A stretch of 64,000 bases of DNA from Abiotrophia sp. HMSC24B09 (GTDB lineage Bacteria > Bacillota > Bacilli > Lactobacillales > Aerococcaceae), in assembly GCF_001815865.1 (NCBI RefSeq), contig NZ_KV822195.1, forward strand, positions 430,996 through 494,995, written 5' to 3'. Shown piece after piece: positions 34,775 to 43,813 of the stretch. The translations under genes were made by a program, and so were the position numbers. Position 1 is the stretch's first letter. Every line of letters starts with the position of its first letter. Below the pieces are notes generated by a model that had not been told where the DNA came from, made no database searches, and saw nothing but the letters and a program-made list of their open reading frames with translations.

Positions 34775-35953
34775 ATGCAGCTAATAAATAAGCAAGCCCA
34801 GCAAGTAATCAAATTCAAGTTGAAGTGCAAACTTCTTTTAGTTATGAGTCTATTGACTTTATGGACGCCTCTGTCATTGGTTCATGCTCAAATGACCATT
34901 GATAAAAATGAGTCAGCCATGCAGTCCGTAGGCCAAAGCAGTGAGTCGAGCCATGAGGGCTCAACAGTCCGCGTGCGTGTTATTGGCGATATTCTCTTGC
35001 ATGACTTTGTCTATGAACGGGCGCGAACTGTCAATGGTTATAATTTTGATAGCATGTTAGCGCCAGTCAAATCCTATTTAGAAAATGCCGATATTACCGT
35101 CGCTAATATGGAAACCATTGTAGCAGGGGAGTCTGTTGGCTTAGGGACCTATCCCTTCTTCAATGCACCGTCACAGATTGTTGACACCCTTAAAAATGTT
35201 GGGGTAGATATCGTCAACAATGTGTCCAACCATACCATGGATATGGGGGCACAAGGGGTATTAGCTTCCATTAAAGCCCTCAAACAAAGGGACATGATGT
35301 ACGTGGGTTCTTATGAGAGCTGGGAGGACTATAATACGCCTCGCATCATTGAACGAAACGGCATTAAGGTTGGTTTTCTGGCCTATGCTTATGGCCTCAA
35401 TGGCTTGGAGCGCCCTCAGAATCAACAGTATCTGGCAACACTGATTGACAAGCAGCTCATTCCACTTGAGATTAAAGACTTGAATAGCAAGGTCGATGTT
35501 TCCGTAGTTATTATTCAAAATGGTGAAGAGTATGAGACCATGCCGACGGCAGACCAAATAGCTACTCATCAAATGGCTCGTGATGCTGGTGCTAACTTCG
35601 TTTTAGGTGGTCATCCACACGTTTTAGAGCCTTTTATCTACTATAATGAATCTCAAGCGGGACTCTTCTCACATGGTAACTTCCTGACTGGTCAATATGA
35701 GACAGCAACCAAGGTAGGGGGGATCACAGAATTTACCTACCGTAAGCTAAATGATGGTAAGGTTATTCTGGATAGCATGCGTTTTATGCCAACTTATAAT
35801 ATTGGCCTACCAGAGTCTAATGAATACCTGGTTGTGCCACTGGCTGACTGGCAGAAATACAATATTGCCAATGGACAAGCCCTTATGGACGAAATCCGTC
35901 AGCGTATGACGCGCTTTACTAACAAGGTTCAAGTCGTTGACTACCTGGATTAA
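34775..35953 (+). CDS. CapA-family (PGA synthesis-like) metallophosphoesterase-fold protein
   Basis: A 392-residue exported protein. A signal peptide is visible (residues 15-39, ending LVHAQ), then a linker and the CapA fold with the metal-site motifs VIGDILLHDFV, ADITVANMET, NVSNHTMD, GGHPHVLEPF and LFSHGNF. The family includes CapA of Bacillus anthracis, which takes part in poly-gamma-glutamate export and attachment. No capB or capC homologue is nearby, so the protein probably acts on another envelope polymer or is a stand-alone family member. It appears to be in an operon with the nuclease. A strong terminator follows. Confidence 0.85.
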   Translation: MQLINKQAQQVIKFKLKCKLLLVMSLLTLWTPLSLVHAQMTIDKNESAMQSVGQSSESSHEGSTVRVRVIGDILLHDFVYERARTVNGYNFDSMLAPVKSYLENADITVANMETIVAGESVGLGTYPFFNAPSQIVDTLKNVGVDIVNNVSNHTMDMGAQGVLASIKALKQRDMMYVGSYESWEDYNTPRIIERNGIKVGFLAYAYGLNGLERPQNQQYLATLIDKQLIPLEIKDLNSKVDVSVVIIQNGEEYETMPTADQIATHQMARDAGANFVLGGHPHVLEPFIYYNESQAGLFSHGNFLTGQYETATKVGGITEFTYRKLNDGKVILDSMRFMPTYNIGLPESNEYLVVPLADWQKYNIANGQALMDEIRQRMTRFTNKVQVVDYLD

Positions 35954-35973
35954 TCATACATATTTTATATAAA

Positions 35974-36007
35974 AGAAAAGCCTGATGGGATGGGCTTTTC
36001 TTTTTTT
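35974..36007 (+). terminator. Intrinsic terminator after the CapA-like gene
   Basis: AGAAAAGCC (35974-35982) pairs with GGCTTTTCT (35993-36001), followed by a run of Ts to 36007. The in-frame ATG at 35990 lies inside this hairpin and is not a start. Confidence 0.9.
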
Positions 36008-36070
36008 ATGGTGATTTTTCGGATATATTTAGCCTATTTTGGGTATTTATATAAGAAGGAGGGGAGTAGT

Positions 36071-37780
36071 ATGAAAGTAAAATTTAAGGGCATCTTGACA
36101 ACTGGCTCCATACTAGTTGTCATGGTGGCTAGTCAGGTGGGGGCACAATCAGCCTATGTTTTATCTCAGTCTGTTAATAAGATACCAGTTGAGGCCCCAA
36201 CTTGTGTCAGCCTTATTCGACAAATGACCCAAGCAGATGCAAACGACACTAGCAGTTCCCAGGACTTAGCTAGTCAGATGCGGGAGCAAGAAGCTAGTCT
36301 AGCCAGCCTAGAAGAGCAAGCCAAGCAAGTACAAGCTGAGCTAGCTAGCTTAGACGATAAAATTAAATCCCTACACGACCAGTTAGATCAAGCCCTAGAT
36401 AGTGCTTATCAAGCCTTAGTAAAAGAAAATCCTGAATTAGCTCAAGCTAGTGAAGACCAGCAGGCCGCAGCTTTAGCCAATCAGCCTCAAGTGGCTAGTC
36501 TGCAAGAAGCCTTAACGAGTGCCCAGACTGAGCAACAAGAAAAGCAGGCCGCCCTAGAGCAAATCAAATCAGAGATGGCCAATTTGGATTATGATCACCA
36601 CCATAAAGAAGACCAATTGGAACAATCCAAATCCAACAAGACGGCACTTAATGCCTGTTTGCTTTATCCTTACTCTAGTCACTATCTCAGTGCCGACAGT
36701 CTACCACTCAATCCTGCTAGTGAGACCTTGGCTGACTATTTGGTTGAGGTCAATCAAGTGCTCAAGCAGATTGTACCCTTAGCCTATCAAAAGCTTAAGT
36801 ACCAAGAAATTGAGACGCTATTTTCACCGGAAACTAGCAATATGGACGAGGTTAACAAGCTATTGGAGGGCAAACAGGACTTGCAACTGTCGCCAGAAGG
36901 GGAGACCTATTATCAGTATGCGCAGGAACTATCGCTCTTTGACGTAGAAATTTTGGCTAATCTAGCCCTGCGTCACTACTACCAATCAGGTGATAAGGCG
37001 ACTTTGCAAGCAAAGTTCGATCAGGTCTACCAACTCAAAATCGGCCAGTATCGTTATCTGATATCCATTAACAAAGAGGTTTTTCAAGCCCTTAAACAAG
37101 GTTTAGCCGACTATCTTAATGCCCACCACTATGGTCCTGAAGCCCAAGGAAAATTGCAAGCCCTGGTCGATCGTTATCAATTACATTTGGTGAATTATAA
37201 TGAGACTAATCAAAAGTGGCAAGTAGTTGAAGAAGAGGAGGAAAGCTTCCTGACGGTACCGGATTTGATGTCAGAGGATCCTGAGACTAACAGTTCAAAT
37301 AGTGAGTTGGGTGATAGCAACCATCATCATTCTACTAGAGATTGGACACCGTCCGACCAAGATAGACAGACAAGAGACTCTAGCAGTCAAGGGCATCAAG
37401 AAACTTCAAGCTCGAGTCAAAACCAGACAGAGTCTAGCTCTGAATCGTCAGCGGATAATAATCCCGAGACTCTAAAGCGACTTAAGGAACGACTCAATAA
37501 ACGGCAAGCTAAGAACTCGCATCATCAGAGTAAGTCCAAGCATCAAAGCACGTCTGGCCAATCTAAAAAGGAAGCCAAAGCAAAAGCCAATTCAGATCAA
37601 GCCAATGAGAGCAGTCAAGAGAAGGGCAAGGGCAGTGTCAAATTACCTGATACAGGCGAGCAAGCCTTTTACATGACATTAGCCTTGGCGCTTTGTGGCT
37701 TAGCAGCTGTTATTGTAGCAATCTATCTCTACCGGCGTTACCGTGAACGCAAGAAACTCAAAGACATTCATTTTGACTAA
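36071..37780 (+). CDS. LPXTG-anchored surface protein with coiled coil
   Basis: A 569-residue cell wall protein. ATG 36071 follows AAGGAGGGG. The signal peptide is about 1-32 (ending in QSAYVLS). Residues about 60-190 are a heptad-rich coiled coil (repeated EEQAKQVQAELASLDDKI-like units), followed by a globular helical part to about 400 and a highly polar Ser/Asn/Gln/His/Lys-rich wall spanner. The sorting signal is LPDTG at 525-529, a hydrophobic segment and a longer than usual charged tail (RRYRERKKLK). I recognise no adhesin or enzyme domain. Adhesion or wall spacing is possible but unproven. Confidence 0.85.
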   Translation: MKVKFKGILTTGSILVVMVASQVGAQSAYVLSQSVNKIPVEAPTCVSLIRQMTQADANDTSSSQDLASQMREQEASLASLEEQAKQVQAELASLDDKIKSLHDQLDQALDSAYQALVKENPELAQASEDQQAAALANQPQVASLQEALTSAQTEQQEKQAALEQIKSEMANLDYDHHHKEDQLEQSKSNKTALNACLLYPYSSHYLSADSLPLNPASETLADYLVEVNQVLKQIVPLAYQKLKYQEIETLFSPETSNMDEVNKLLEGKQDLQLSPEGETYYQYAQELSLFDVEILANLALRHYYQSGDKATLQAKFDQVYQLKIGQYRYLISINKEVFQALKQGLADYLNAHHYGPEAQGKLQALVDRYQLHLVNYNETNQKWQVVEEEEESFLTVPDLMSEDPETNSSNSELGDSNHHHSTRDWTPSDQDRQTRDSSSQGHQETSSSSQNQTESSSESSADNNPETLKRLKERLNKRQAKNSHHQSKSKHQSTSGQSKKEAKAKANSDQANESSQEKGKGSVKLPDTGEQAFYMTLALALCGLAAVIVAIYLYRRYRERKKLKDIHFD

Positions 37781-37790
37781 GCAAAGCATT

Positions 37791-37818
37791 TTGTGATAGG
37801 CCGGAAAAATCGTATAAT
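37791..37818 (+). promoter_or_regulatory. Promoter of the small thioredoxin-like gene
   Basis: TTGTGA (37791-37796), 16 bases, TATAAT (37813-37818). AAAGGAGTGA gives the ribosome binding site. Confidence 0.55.
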
Positions 37819-37850
37819 AAAAGGGTAAAATGCAAAGGAGTGATTAATTC

Positions 37851-38207
37851 ATGAATGAAGTAGCAAACTACCTAGAACAAGTCAAAGTATTCCAAGCTGT
37901 CAGCCCTGAAGAAGCCAAGGCATTGATGGACGCCAAAGATGGTGGCATCCTCTTTATTGGCCGTGAAAGCTGCCCATACTGCCGCCGTTTTGTGGCTAAA
38001 CTTAGCCCATTGGCACAAGAAGCTGGCTTAAAAGTGGCTTATCTGCACTCTCAAAATCCAGAAACTCTGAGCCAAGTGCAACAATTACGCGATCAATGGC
38101 AAGTTCCAACTGTGCCAGGTTTCCTCTTTTCAGACAAAGAAGGGGTTCATGTTAAGTGTGACAGCTCCCTAAGCCCAGAAGAGATTCTAGCCTTTGTTAA
38201 GCGCTAG
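37851..38207 (+). CDS. Small thioredoxin-like protein (bacteriocin accessory protein-like)
   Basis: A 118-residue cytoplasmic protein with a thioredoxin fold and active site CPYC in GRESCPYCRRFVAKL; the cis-Pro loop is VPTVPGFLF. It resembles the PedC/Bta type annotated as bacteriocin transport accessory protein, but there is no bacteriocin or transporter gene nearby, so that label should not be taken as function. A general disulfide or redox role is more likely. It has its own promoter. Confidence 0.8.
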   Translation: MNEVANYLEQVKVFQAVSPEEAKALMDAKDGGILFIGRESCPYCRRFVAKLSPLAQEAGLKVAYLHSQNPETLSQVQQLRDQWQVPTVPGFLFSDKEGVHVKCDSSLSPEEILAFVKR

Positions 38208-38221
38208 TTACTAAAATATTC

Positions 38222-38251
38222 TTGATTCCTCTTAGCTGATTCTGCTATACT
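38222..38251 (+). promoter_or_regulatory. Promoter of the YjdM gene
   Basis: TTGATT (38222-38227), 18 bases, TATACT (38246-38251), with an extended TGC before the -10. Confidence 0.6.
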
Positions 38252-38277
38252 GAGACTAAGCAAAAAGGAGGAAGAAG

Positions 38278-38619
38278 ATGTCTAAATTACCAAATTGCCC
38301 GCAATGTGATTCTGAATATACCTACGAAGATGGCCAGCTCTTTGTCTGCCCAATGTGTGCCCATGAATGGACCCAGGAAGACGAAGTGGCTCGTGCTGAA
38401 GCTGGGATTATTCGCGATGCTAATGGCAATCAACTTGAGAATGGTGACAGTGTCACGGTCATTAAGGACCTTAAGTTGAATGCGACGACAACGATTAAAC
38501 AAGGGACTAAGGCTAAAAACATCCGTTTAATTGATGAGCCTGTTGATGGTCACGACATTGCATGTAAGATTGATGGCATTGGTAGCCTTTATCTCAAATC
38601 AATTTACGTCAAGAAATAA
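38278..38619 (+). CDS. YjdM/PhnA-family zinc ribbon protein
   Basis: A 113-residue protein of the PhnA (YjdM) family. The N-terminal zinc ribbon has CPQC and CPMC (residues about 7-10 and 22-25); the C-terminal domain has DSVTVIKDLKL and KQGTKAKNIRLI, typical of the family. Despite the name, the family is not a proven phosphonate enzyme. No phn genes are adjacent. It is monocistronic between its own promoter and a strong terminator. Confidence 0.88.
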   Translation: MSKLPNCPQCDSEYTYEDGQLFVCPMCAHEWTQEDEVARAEAGIIRDANGNQLENGDSVTVIKDLKLNATTTIKQGTKAKNIRLIDEPVDGHDIACKIDGIGSLYLKSIYVKK

Positions 38620-38632
38620 CTAGCGTCTTAGG

Positions 38633-38662
38633 ACCCGTTCTTACGTCAAGAACGGGTTTTTT
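38633..38662 (+). terminator. Intrinsic terminator after the YjdM gene
   Basis: ACCCGTTCTT (38633-38642) pairs with AAGAACGGGT (38648-38657), followed by TTTTT. Confidence 0.92.
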
Positions 38663-38754
38663 GCCGATTAAATCGGCCTGTGGACTGATGGGTTTAGGCT
38701 GATTCTAGGTTACAATAGGAAGTGCATAAGGAATCATGGAGAGGAGGGAAGAAT

Positions 38755-40524
38755 ATGCAGCAGACCATGCGACACTCATTGAAACAATTGTTCTTGCTTT
38801 TATTTCGTCATTTGTTGAGTTTTGTCACGATTGCAGCTATTCTCCAAATTACCATTAGCTACCTAGGTGGTTACCTTCTAAAATTGATTTTCCGTCTAGC
38901 CCTTCTCTTGGGCAATCAGACTCATTTGGATTTAAATAATATTTCTTACCTAATGAGGCAGCCAGATAGTCTATTAGCTTTTCTTCTCTTTGCGCTCTGC
39001 TTTGCAGCCCTCTTTTTTATTGAGTTGTCGGTTTTGATTTACGTCATTTATGCTCGCCAACTTAAAAAGGAAATCTCCTACGGAGCGGTCATTCGCCAAG
39101 CACTAGGCCGTTTGCGCCATTTATTTGGGCTGAGCTTCTTCTATTTTCTTGGCTATATCGCCATCACGATTCCCATATCCGGCCTAGTCATGCAGTCTTC
39201 ACTGACCAATGGCCTCAGGATACCTGATTTCATCACAGGTGAGTTTCTTAAAACTTGGCAGGGGACAATCCTTGTGGTGCTCCTAGCGATTCTGCTCTTC
39301 TATCTCAACCTTCGCTTGATTTACGCTATGCCCCTTATGATGATTAAGGACCAAAGTTTTGTCATATCGCTAAGGGAAAGTTGGCGAATGACTCAAGTTA
39401 AGAAGTGGAAACTTTTATTGACTTTCGCTATTTTCGGTTTTGTCCTGGGTTTAATTAGTGTAGGCTTGATTAGCGTATTTATAGAAGCGGCCATGGCCTT
39501 TGATCCATCCGGTAATAGTTTTATAGTCCAAGCGCTGCTCTTGTCAATTCTTAAGTTTATTGCCTTCACGGTGATTATCCTATCCAAAGTCGGTACCTTA
39601 ATCATTTTAGTGGATCAGGTAGTGGCGCCTGAAGTGACCAATTCGCTGCTCTTAATTGAGCCGAGTCATCGTCGCCACCGTCGACGCATCTTCCTACTAG
39701 TCTTCAGTCTCATATTCTTCAAAATAGGGGAGAATGCCTTTTTACTAGCTGGCCAAACCTATCAAACTCAGCAAGCCATTATTGGCCACCGCGGCTATGT
39801 AGAAAAGGGCGTAGAAAATACCATCCAATCTCTTGAAGCAGCCGCTGAAAATGGCGCCACCATGGTAGAACTAGATGTCCAAATGACTAAGGATCAAAGG
39901 CTGGTTGTTATGCACGACAGCAACTTACAGCGTTTAGCGGGCATGAATAGAGAAGTTTGGGATATGACTTATGATGAATTAGTGGGACTGACGCTCAGTC
40001 AGGGAGACTATCAAAGTCAGCTGCCATCCTTTGAGGAATTTGTTAAGCGAGCTCAGGAGCTAGATATTGATCTTCTAATTGAGCTCAAACCCCATGGCAA
40101 GGAGCCAGATAATTATGCTCAACTGATCGTTGATAAACTCCAAGAACTAGGTATTACTAACCGCTATCCAGTCATGTCTCTCAATCATGAAGTTATTGAC
40201 GCCATTGAGTCTCTCAATTCTGATATTAGAACTGGCTATGTGATTCCATTGCAATTTGGTGCTTTTGCCAAAAATGAGGTTGATTTCTATGTCTTAGAGG
40301 CATTCTCCTATACTAGTGAGCTAGCCAATCAAGCTCATAAAGAGGGCAAAGAAATCTATGTCTGGACCATTAATGATGAAGAGGAAATCCAAAGCTTTCT
40401 CTATCGACCTGTTGATGGTATTATTACCGACAAATTGGAAACACTCAAGGAAATCCAATACGGCATCTCAGACAATCAAACTTACTTCGAACGTGTAGGA
40501 CAACTTATGGCGCCACAGTTCTGA
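38755..40524 (+). CDS. Membrane-domain glycerophosphodiester phosphodiesterase
   Basis: Predicted to cleave glycerophosphodiesters to glycerol-3-phosphate and an alcohol, possibly at the cell surface on lipid or teichoic acid substrates. ATG 38755 follows GAGGAGGG; the in-frame ATG at 38722 has no good site. The 589-residue protein has an N-terminal GPDPase membrane domain with about seven segments (residues 10-330) and a C-terminal GDPD barrel with IIGHRGYVEKGVENTI, VELDVQMTKD, VVMHD and LIELKPHG (catalytic His/Arg, Glu/Asp metal ligands and second His). A decayed copy of its last codons is found 900 bases downstream, after the CPBP gene. Confidence 0.9.
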   Translation: MQQTMRHSLKQLFLLLFRHLLSFVTIAAILQITISYLGGYLLKLIFRLALLLGNQTHLDLNNISYLMRQPDSLLAFLLFALCFAALFFIELSVLIYVIYARQLKKEISYGAVIRQALGRLRHLFGLSFFYFLGYIAITIPISGLVMQSSLTNGLRIPDFITGEFLKTWQGTILVVLLAILLFYLNLRLIYAMPLMMIKDQSFVISLRESWRMTQVKKWKLLLTFAIFGFVLGLISVGLISVFIEAAMAFDPSGNSFIVQALLLSILKFIAFTVIILSKVGTLIILVDQVVAPEVTNSLLLIEPSHRRHRRRIFLLVFSLIFFKIGENAFLLAGQTYQTQQAIIGHRGYVEKGVENTIQSLEAAAENGATMVELDVQMTKDQRLVVMHDSNLQRLAGMNREVWDMTYDELVGLTLSQGDYQSQLPSFEEFVKRAQELDIDLLIELKPHGKEPDNYAQLIVDKLQELGITNRYPVMSLNHEVIDAIESLNSDIRTGYVIPLQFGAFAKNEVDFYVLEAFSYTSELANQAHKEGKEIYVWTINDEEEIQSFLYRPVDGIITDKLETLKEIQYGISDNQTYFERVGQLMAPQF

Positions 40525-40530
40525 AAGAAT
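40446..40530 (+). repeat. Copy 1 of the GDPD 3'-end repeat
   Basis: The last 79 bases of the GDPD gene plus six bases after the stop. Its partner at 41359-41431 shares CAAG-AAATCCAATA and TCTCAGACAATCAAACTTA and then diverges with a gap of about ten bases. Confidence 0.8.
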
Positions 40531-40572
40531 CGAAATGGTTAAGCTGATAGATTGAAATGTAGGTGGGAAATT

Positions 40573-41337
40573 ATGAGTCGAAAAAAAGCAATTTTCCTTT
40601 ATCTATTAGGATCCTTAGGGCAAATATGGATTATATCTATGATCGTTTTTATATTGCGTAATTTGGGGGTGAGTGTAGATTACACGACGCCAATAGGAAT
40701 GCTTGCTATTGGATTAGGGGGCGTTTCGTCCGCTCTATGGGGAATGATTATTGCAGTCAACTACAAAAAGTACAGTGGGAAGAGAATCTTAAAGGATTTT
40801 TTCTCTATCAAGCAAAAGACTAGTAGCTATTTATGGGTCCTATCCTTCTTGTTTTTGGATTTTTGCTATCTTGCCTTTGATGGAAAGTTGGTCTTGGATG
40901 CCTGGTATCTTCCGATTATCTTATTTCTTAAAGCAATCCTTTTCGGTGGGATTGAGGAAGTAGGGTGGAGATATGTTTTTCAACCCATAATCATGGAGCG
41001 TCGTAGCTATCTTAGTTCAACTTTAATGACTTTTGTACTATGGGGAATATGGCATTTTGCTTATTTCTACATTGAAGGAACCTTGTCACAAGTATGGACA
41101 GGCGGATTTTTGCTTGGATTGTTGACTAATTGTTTTATTTTATCTGCATTATTTATAAAGACAAAGAGTTTGTGGATATGTGTTATGACGCATTCCTTAA
41201 TAAATGTTTTCTCTCAAATAGCAGTAGGTGGTAATGAAAATATCTCTTATGCAAGCAAGGTAATCATTATTGTATTGGCGATTCTTCTTGCACTTAGAGC
41301 GCAAAATAATAAAGCAAGAGATTTGTCGGTTATTTAA
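40573..41337 (+). CDS. CPBP-family intramembrane glutamic protease
   Basis: A 254-residue membrane protease of the CPBP/ABI (Rce1-like) family, found in CAAX processing homologues and bacteriocin self-immunity. ATG 40573 follows AGGTGGG. The motifs are EEVGWR (Glu128, Glu129, Arg133), WGIWHFAYF (His161) and MTHSLINVF (His207) in a protein with about eight membrane segments. It is AT-rich: 35 G+C in the 120 bases 41101-41220, against 29 in a 60-base line of the following gene. Flanking repeat copies suggest that it arrived by insertion. No bacteriocin gene is adjacent; the function is unknown. Confidence 0.88.
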   Translation: MSRKKAIFLYLLGSLGQIWIISMIVFILRNLGVSVDYTTPIGMLAIGLGGVSSALWGMIIAVNYKKYSGKRILKDFFSIKQKTSSYLWVLSFLFLDFCYLAFDGKLVLDAWYLPIILFLKAILFGGIEEVGWRYVFQPIIMERRSYLSSTLMTFVLWGIWHFAYFYIEGTLSQVWTGGFLLGLLTNCFILSALFIKTKSLWICVMTHSLINVFSQIAVGGNENISYASKVIIIVLAILLALRAQNNKARDLSVI

Positions 41338-41350
41338 AAATCGACAAATC
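41320..41350 (+). other. Hairpin across the CPBP stop codon
   Basis: GATTTGTCG (41320-41328) pairs perfectly with CGACAAATC (41342-41350). There is no T-run, so this is a weak terminator candidate or an end of the inserted segment. Confidence 0.5.
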
Positions 41351-41358
41351 GGAAGAAT

Positions 41359-41425
41359 CAAGAAAATCCAATAGACTATCTCAGACAATCAAACTTATAT
41401 GGCAACTTAGGCACCACACTTCTGA
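41359..41425 (+). pseudogene. Decayed copy of the 3' end of the GDPD gene
   Basis: In frame it reads like the GDPD C-terminus: KKIQ, stop, TISDNQTY, then MAT, stop, APHF, stop, compared with KEIQ, YGISDNQTY and MAPQF in the intact gene. Two internal stops and a gap of about ten bases show that it is not coding. The following GAAAGGA (41424-41430) serves as ribosome binding site for the YdcF gene, which suggests that this copy is the original junction and that the CPBP segment was inserted between the two copies. Confidence 0.8.
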
Positions 41426-41437
41426 AAGGATCAGATT

Positions 41438-42445
41438 ATGACATTTCTCTTTTTACTACTACTTGTCTTGGTCAGCTCGCCATTCTTTTGGGTTTACTGG
41501 CATGATAAGCGAACCTTATGGTTGGGATTTTGGTTCCTAGTGTCGGGCTCATTAGCTGGTATTATTGGAATCTACTTGACCTTTGTACTAGAATGGCAAT
41601 TCTTTGCTGTCATTATGGTTGTCCTGGGTGTCCTCTTCATTTTGACATTGATGTTGGCGCCTTTGATCAGCCTAATAGCTCTCTTGTATTCAGGCCTTAC
41701 CTTGATTCGGCGGGAAGGCTTCAATCTGGTTAATTCACTAGCGCTCATGCTAGCATTTGGCATGATTGGTTATATGGTCATCTGGCCTGTTCTAGCAAGT
41801 CGTTTATCACTCAATTGGCCAATCTTTAATGTCATCTATGGGCTCATGGGAAGCACTATTTTCTATTTTGCCGTCTTAGTCGGCATCTTTTTCGTTACCA
41901 ACATTCTCAACTTTATCCATTTCGTACGGCCGCGCTATTCTTATATTGTGGTGCTAGGGGCTGGCTTAAATGGGACAGAAGTGACGCCCTTGCTTGCCAG
42001 TCGAATTGATAAGGCCATCAAACTCTGGCGCCGTCGCCCTCAAGAAGTGACCTTGATTATGTCGGGTGGCCAAGGTCCAGATGAAGTCATCTCAGAAGGG
42101 GAGGCGATGAAAGCTTACGCCCTTCGACAAGGCGTGCCTCAATCCGCCATTCTGGTCGACAATCAGTCTCGTAATACCCATGAAAATCTTCAATTCTCCT
42201 ATAAGCTAATGGAAAAGGGGAAAGAGGACTTTGTCATTGTCACTAACTATTATCATTTATTACGTGCCCTTATTCTGGCCCGGCGCCTAGGACTTAAGTG
42301 TCAAGGTTATGGCGCCAAGACTAAGCTCTATTTTTCGATTAATGCCTTTTTACGTGAGTTTATTGGCTATCTGACCTTAGCCTGGGGCCTACATCTGGCC
42401 TTGATAGGGGGCTTGTGGGTGCTTACTCTGGTTTTATCTCTATGA
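41438..42445 (+). CDS. YdcF-family (DUF218) membrane protein
   Basis: A 335-residue protein with about five membrane segments (1-170) and a cytoplasmic or extracellular DUF218 domain (168-320). Family motifs are YIVVLGAGLNG, SRIDKAIKLW, LIMSGGQGPDEVISEGEAM, VDNQSRNTHENL and VTNYYHLLRALILARRLG. Relatives such as E. coli YdcF, ElyC and SanA are linked to envelope precursor and lipid carrier handling, but the reaction is not established. GAAAGGA lies inside the degenerate GDPD repeat. The M15 carboxypeptidase gene follows 32 bases later. Confidence 0.88.
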   Translation: MTFLFLLLLVLVSSPFFWVYWHDKRTLWLGFWFLVSGSLAGIIGIYLTFVLEWQFFAVIMVVLGVLFILTLMLAPLISLIALLYSGLTLIRREGFNLVNSLALMLAFGMIGYMVIWPVLASRLSLNWPIFNVIYGLMGSTIFYFAVLVGIFFVTNILNFIHFVRPRYSYIVVLGAGLNGTEVTPLLASRIDKAIKLWRRRPQEVTLIMSGGQGPDEVISEGEAMKAYALRQGVPQSAILVDNQSRNTHENLQFSYKLMEKGKEDFVIVTNYYHLLRALILARRLGLKCQGYGAKTKLYFSINAFLREFIGYLTLAWGLHLALIGGLWVLTLVLSL

Positions 42446-42477
42446 AATGGCTTACTTAACTAAGAAAGGAAGTCCCT

Positions 42478-43258
<781 letters not shown>

Positions 43259-43353
43259 TTATCCTATAATGTATATTATGTTAACTCATGGATATCAGAA
43301 AATATCTAAGTCTCTACTGACCCATTTCCCTTCCACTAGAAAGGATTTCTAAT

Positions 43354-43740
43354 ATGAATTTTGAATTTACCAATCAAGCAATCGAATTTATCCAACAAGC
43401 GCTGTCTCAGCATGATAGCAAATCTTACCGCATCCTTATGGATTATGTGGATGGCAATAGCCCCTATAATGACGATCCAGTTGGCTGTCACTGTAATGTT
43501 ATGGGCAAGTATCGTCTGCTCATAGTAGCTGACAATGACCCAAAAGTGCCATTTGACCTCTATTCAAGCAAGTTTGAGACTAATTTTGAGTCCATCTATC
43601 TCAACCCTCTCTATGACATGATGTTTGATCATCAACATAAGATTGGCTTTGATCCGGCTTATCCAGCCTTGACATTATCAAGTGATGCAGGTCAGATTAC
43701 ACCTAAATTACCTTTAATACTTGCCCTGCCGGATTCGTGA
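43354..43740 (+). CDS. HesB/IscA-like iron-sulfur biosynthesis domain protein
   Basis: A 128-residue protein of the Firmicutes type annotated as iron-sulfur cluster biosynthesis family. It has YRILMDYVDGNSP, GCHCNVMGKYRLLIV, FESIYLNPLYDMMF and a terminal LTLSSDAGQI, which align with that group. The classical A-type cysteine triad (C-x60-C-G-C) is not present; only the Cys-His-Cys at about 48-50 is seen. A cluster-carrier role is therefore uncertain. It has AAAGGA before the ATG and lies between the M15B gene and an RRNPP-type regulator. Confidence 0.7.
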   Translation: MNFEFTNQAIEFIQQALSQHDSKSYRILMDYVDGNSPYNDDPVGCHCNVMGKYRLLIVADNDPKVPFDLYSSKFETNFESIYLNPLYDMMFDHQHKIGFDPAYPALTLSSDAGQITPKLPLILALPDS

Positions 43741-43745
43741 AAACG

Positions 43746-43774
43746 ATGACAAGTGTCCTATATCATGCTATAAT
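43746..43774 (+). promoter_or_regulatory. Promoter of the RRNPP-type regulator
   Basis: ATGACA (43746-43751), 17 bases, TATAAT (43769-43774), with an extended TGC before the -10. Confidence 0.65.
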
Positions 43775-43813
43775 AGAGTCACTTATAAGCGCAATATTTA
43801 GGAGGTTTCCTCT

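Noticed and set aside
35990..36070. Longer start of the LPXTG protein
   Set aside because: The ATG at 35990 lies inside an intrinsic terminator, and a proper signal peptide begins at 36071 after AAGGAGGGG.
37851..38207. Bacteriocin locus marked by an accessory thioredoxin
   Set aside because: No precursor with a double-Gly leader, no bacteriocin ABC transporter and no immunity gene next to it; the CPBP gene lies 2.4 kb away in a separate unit.
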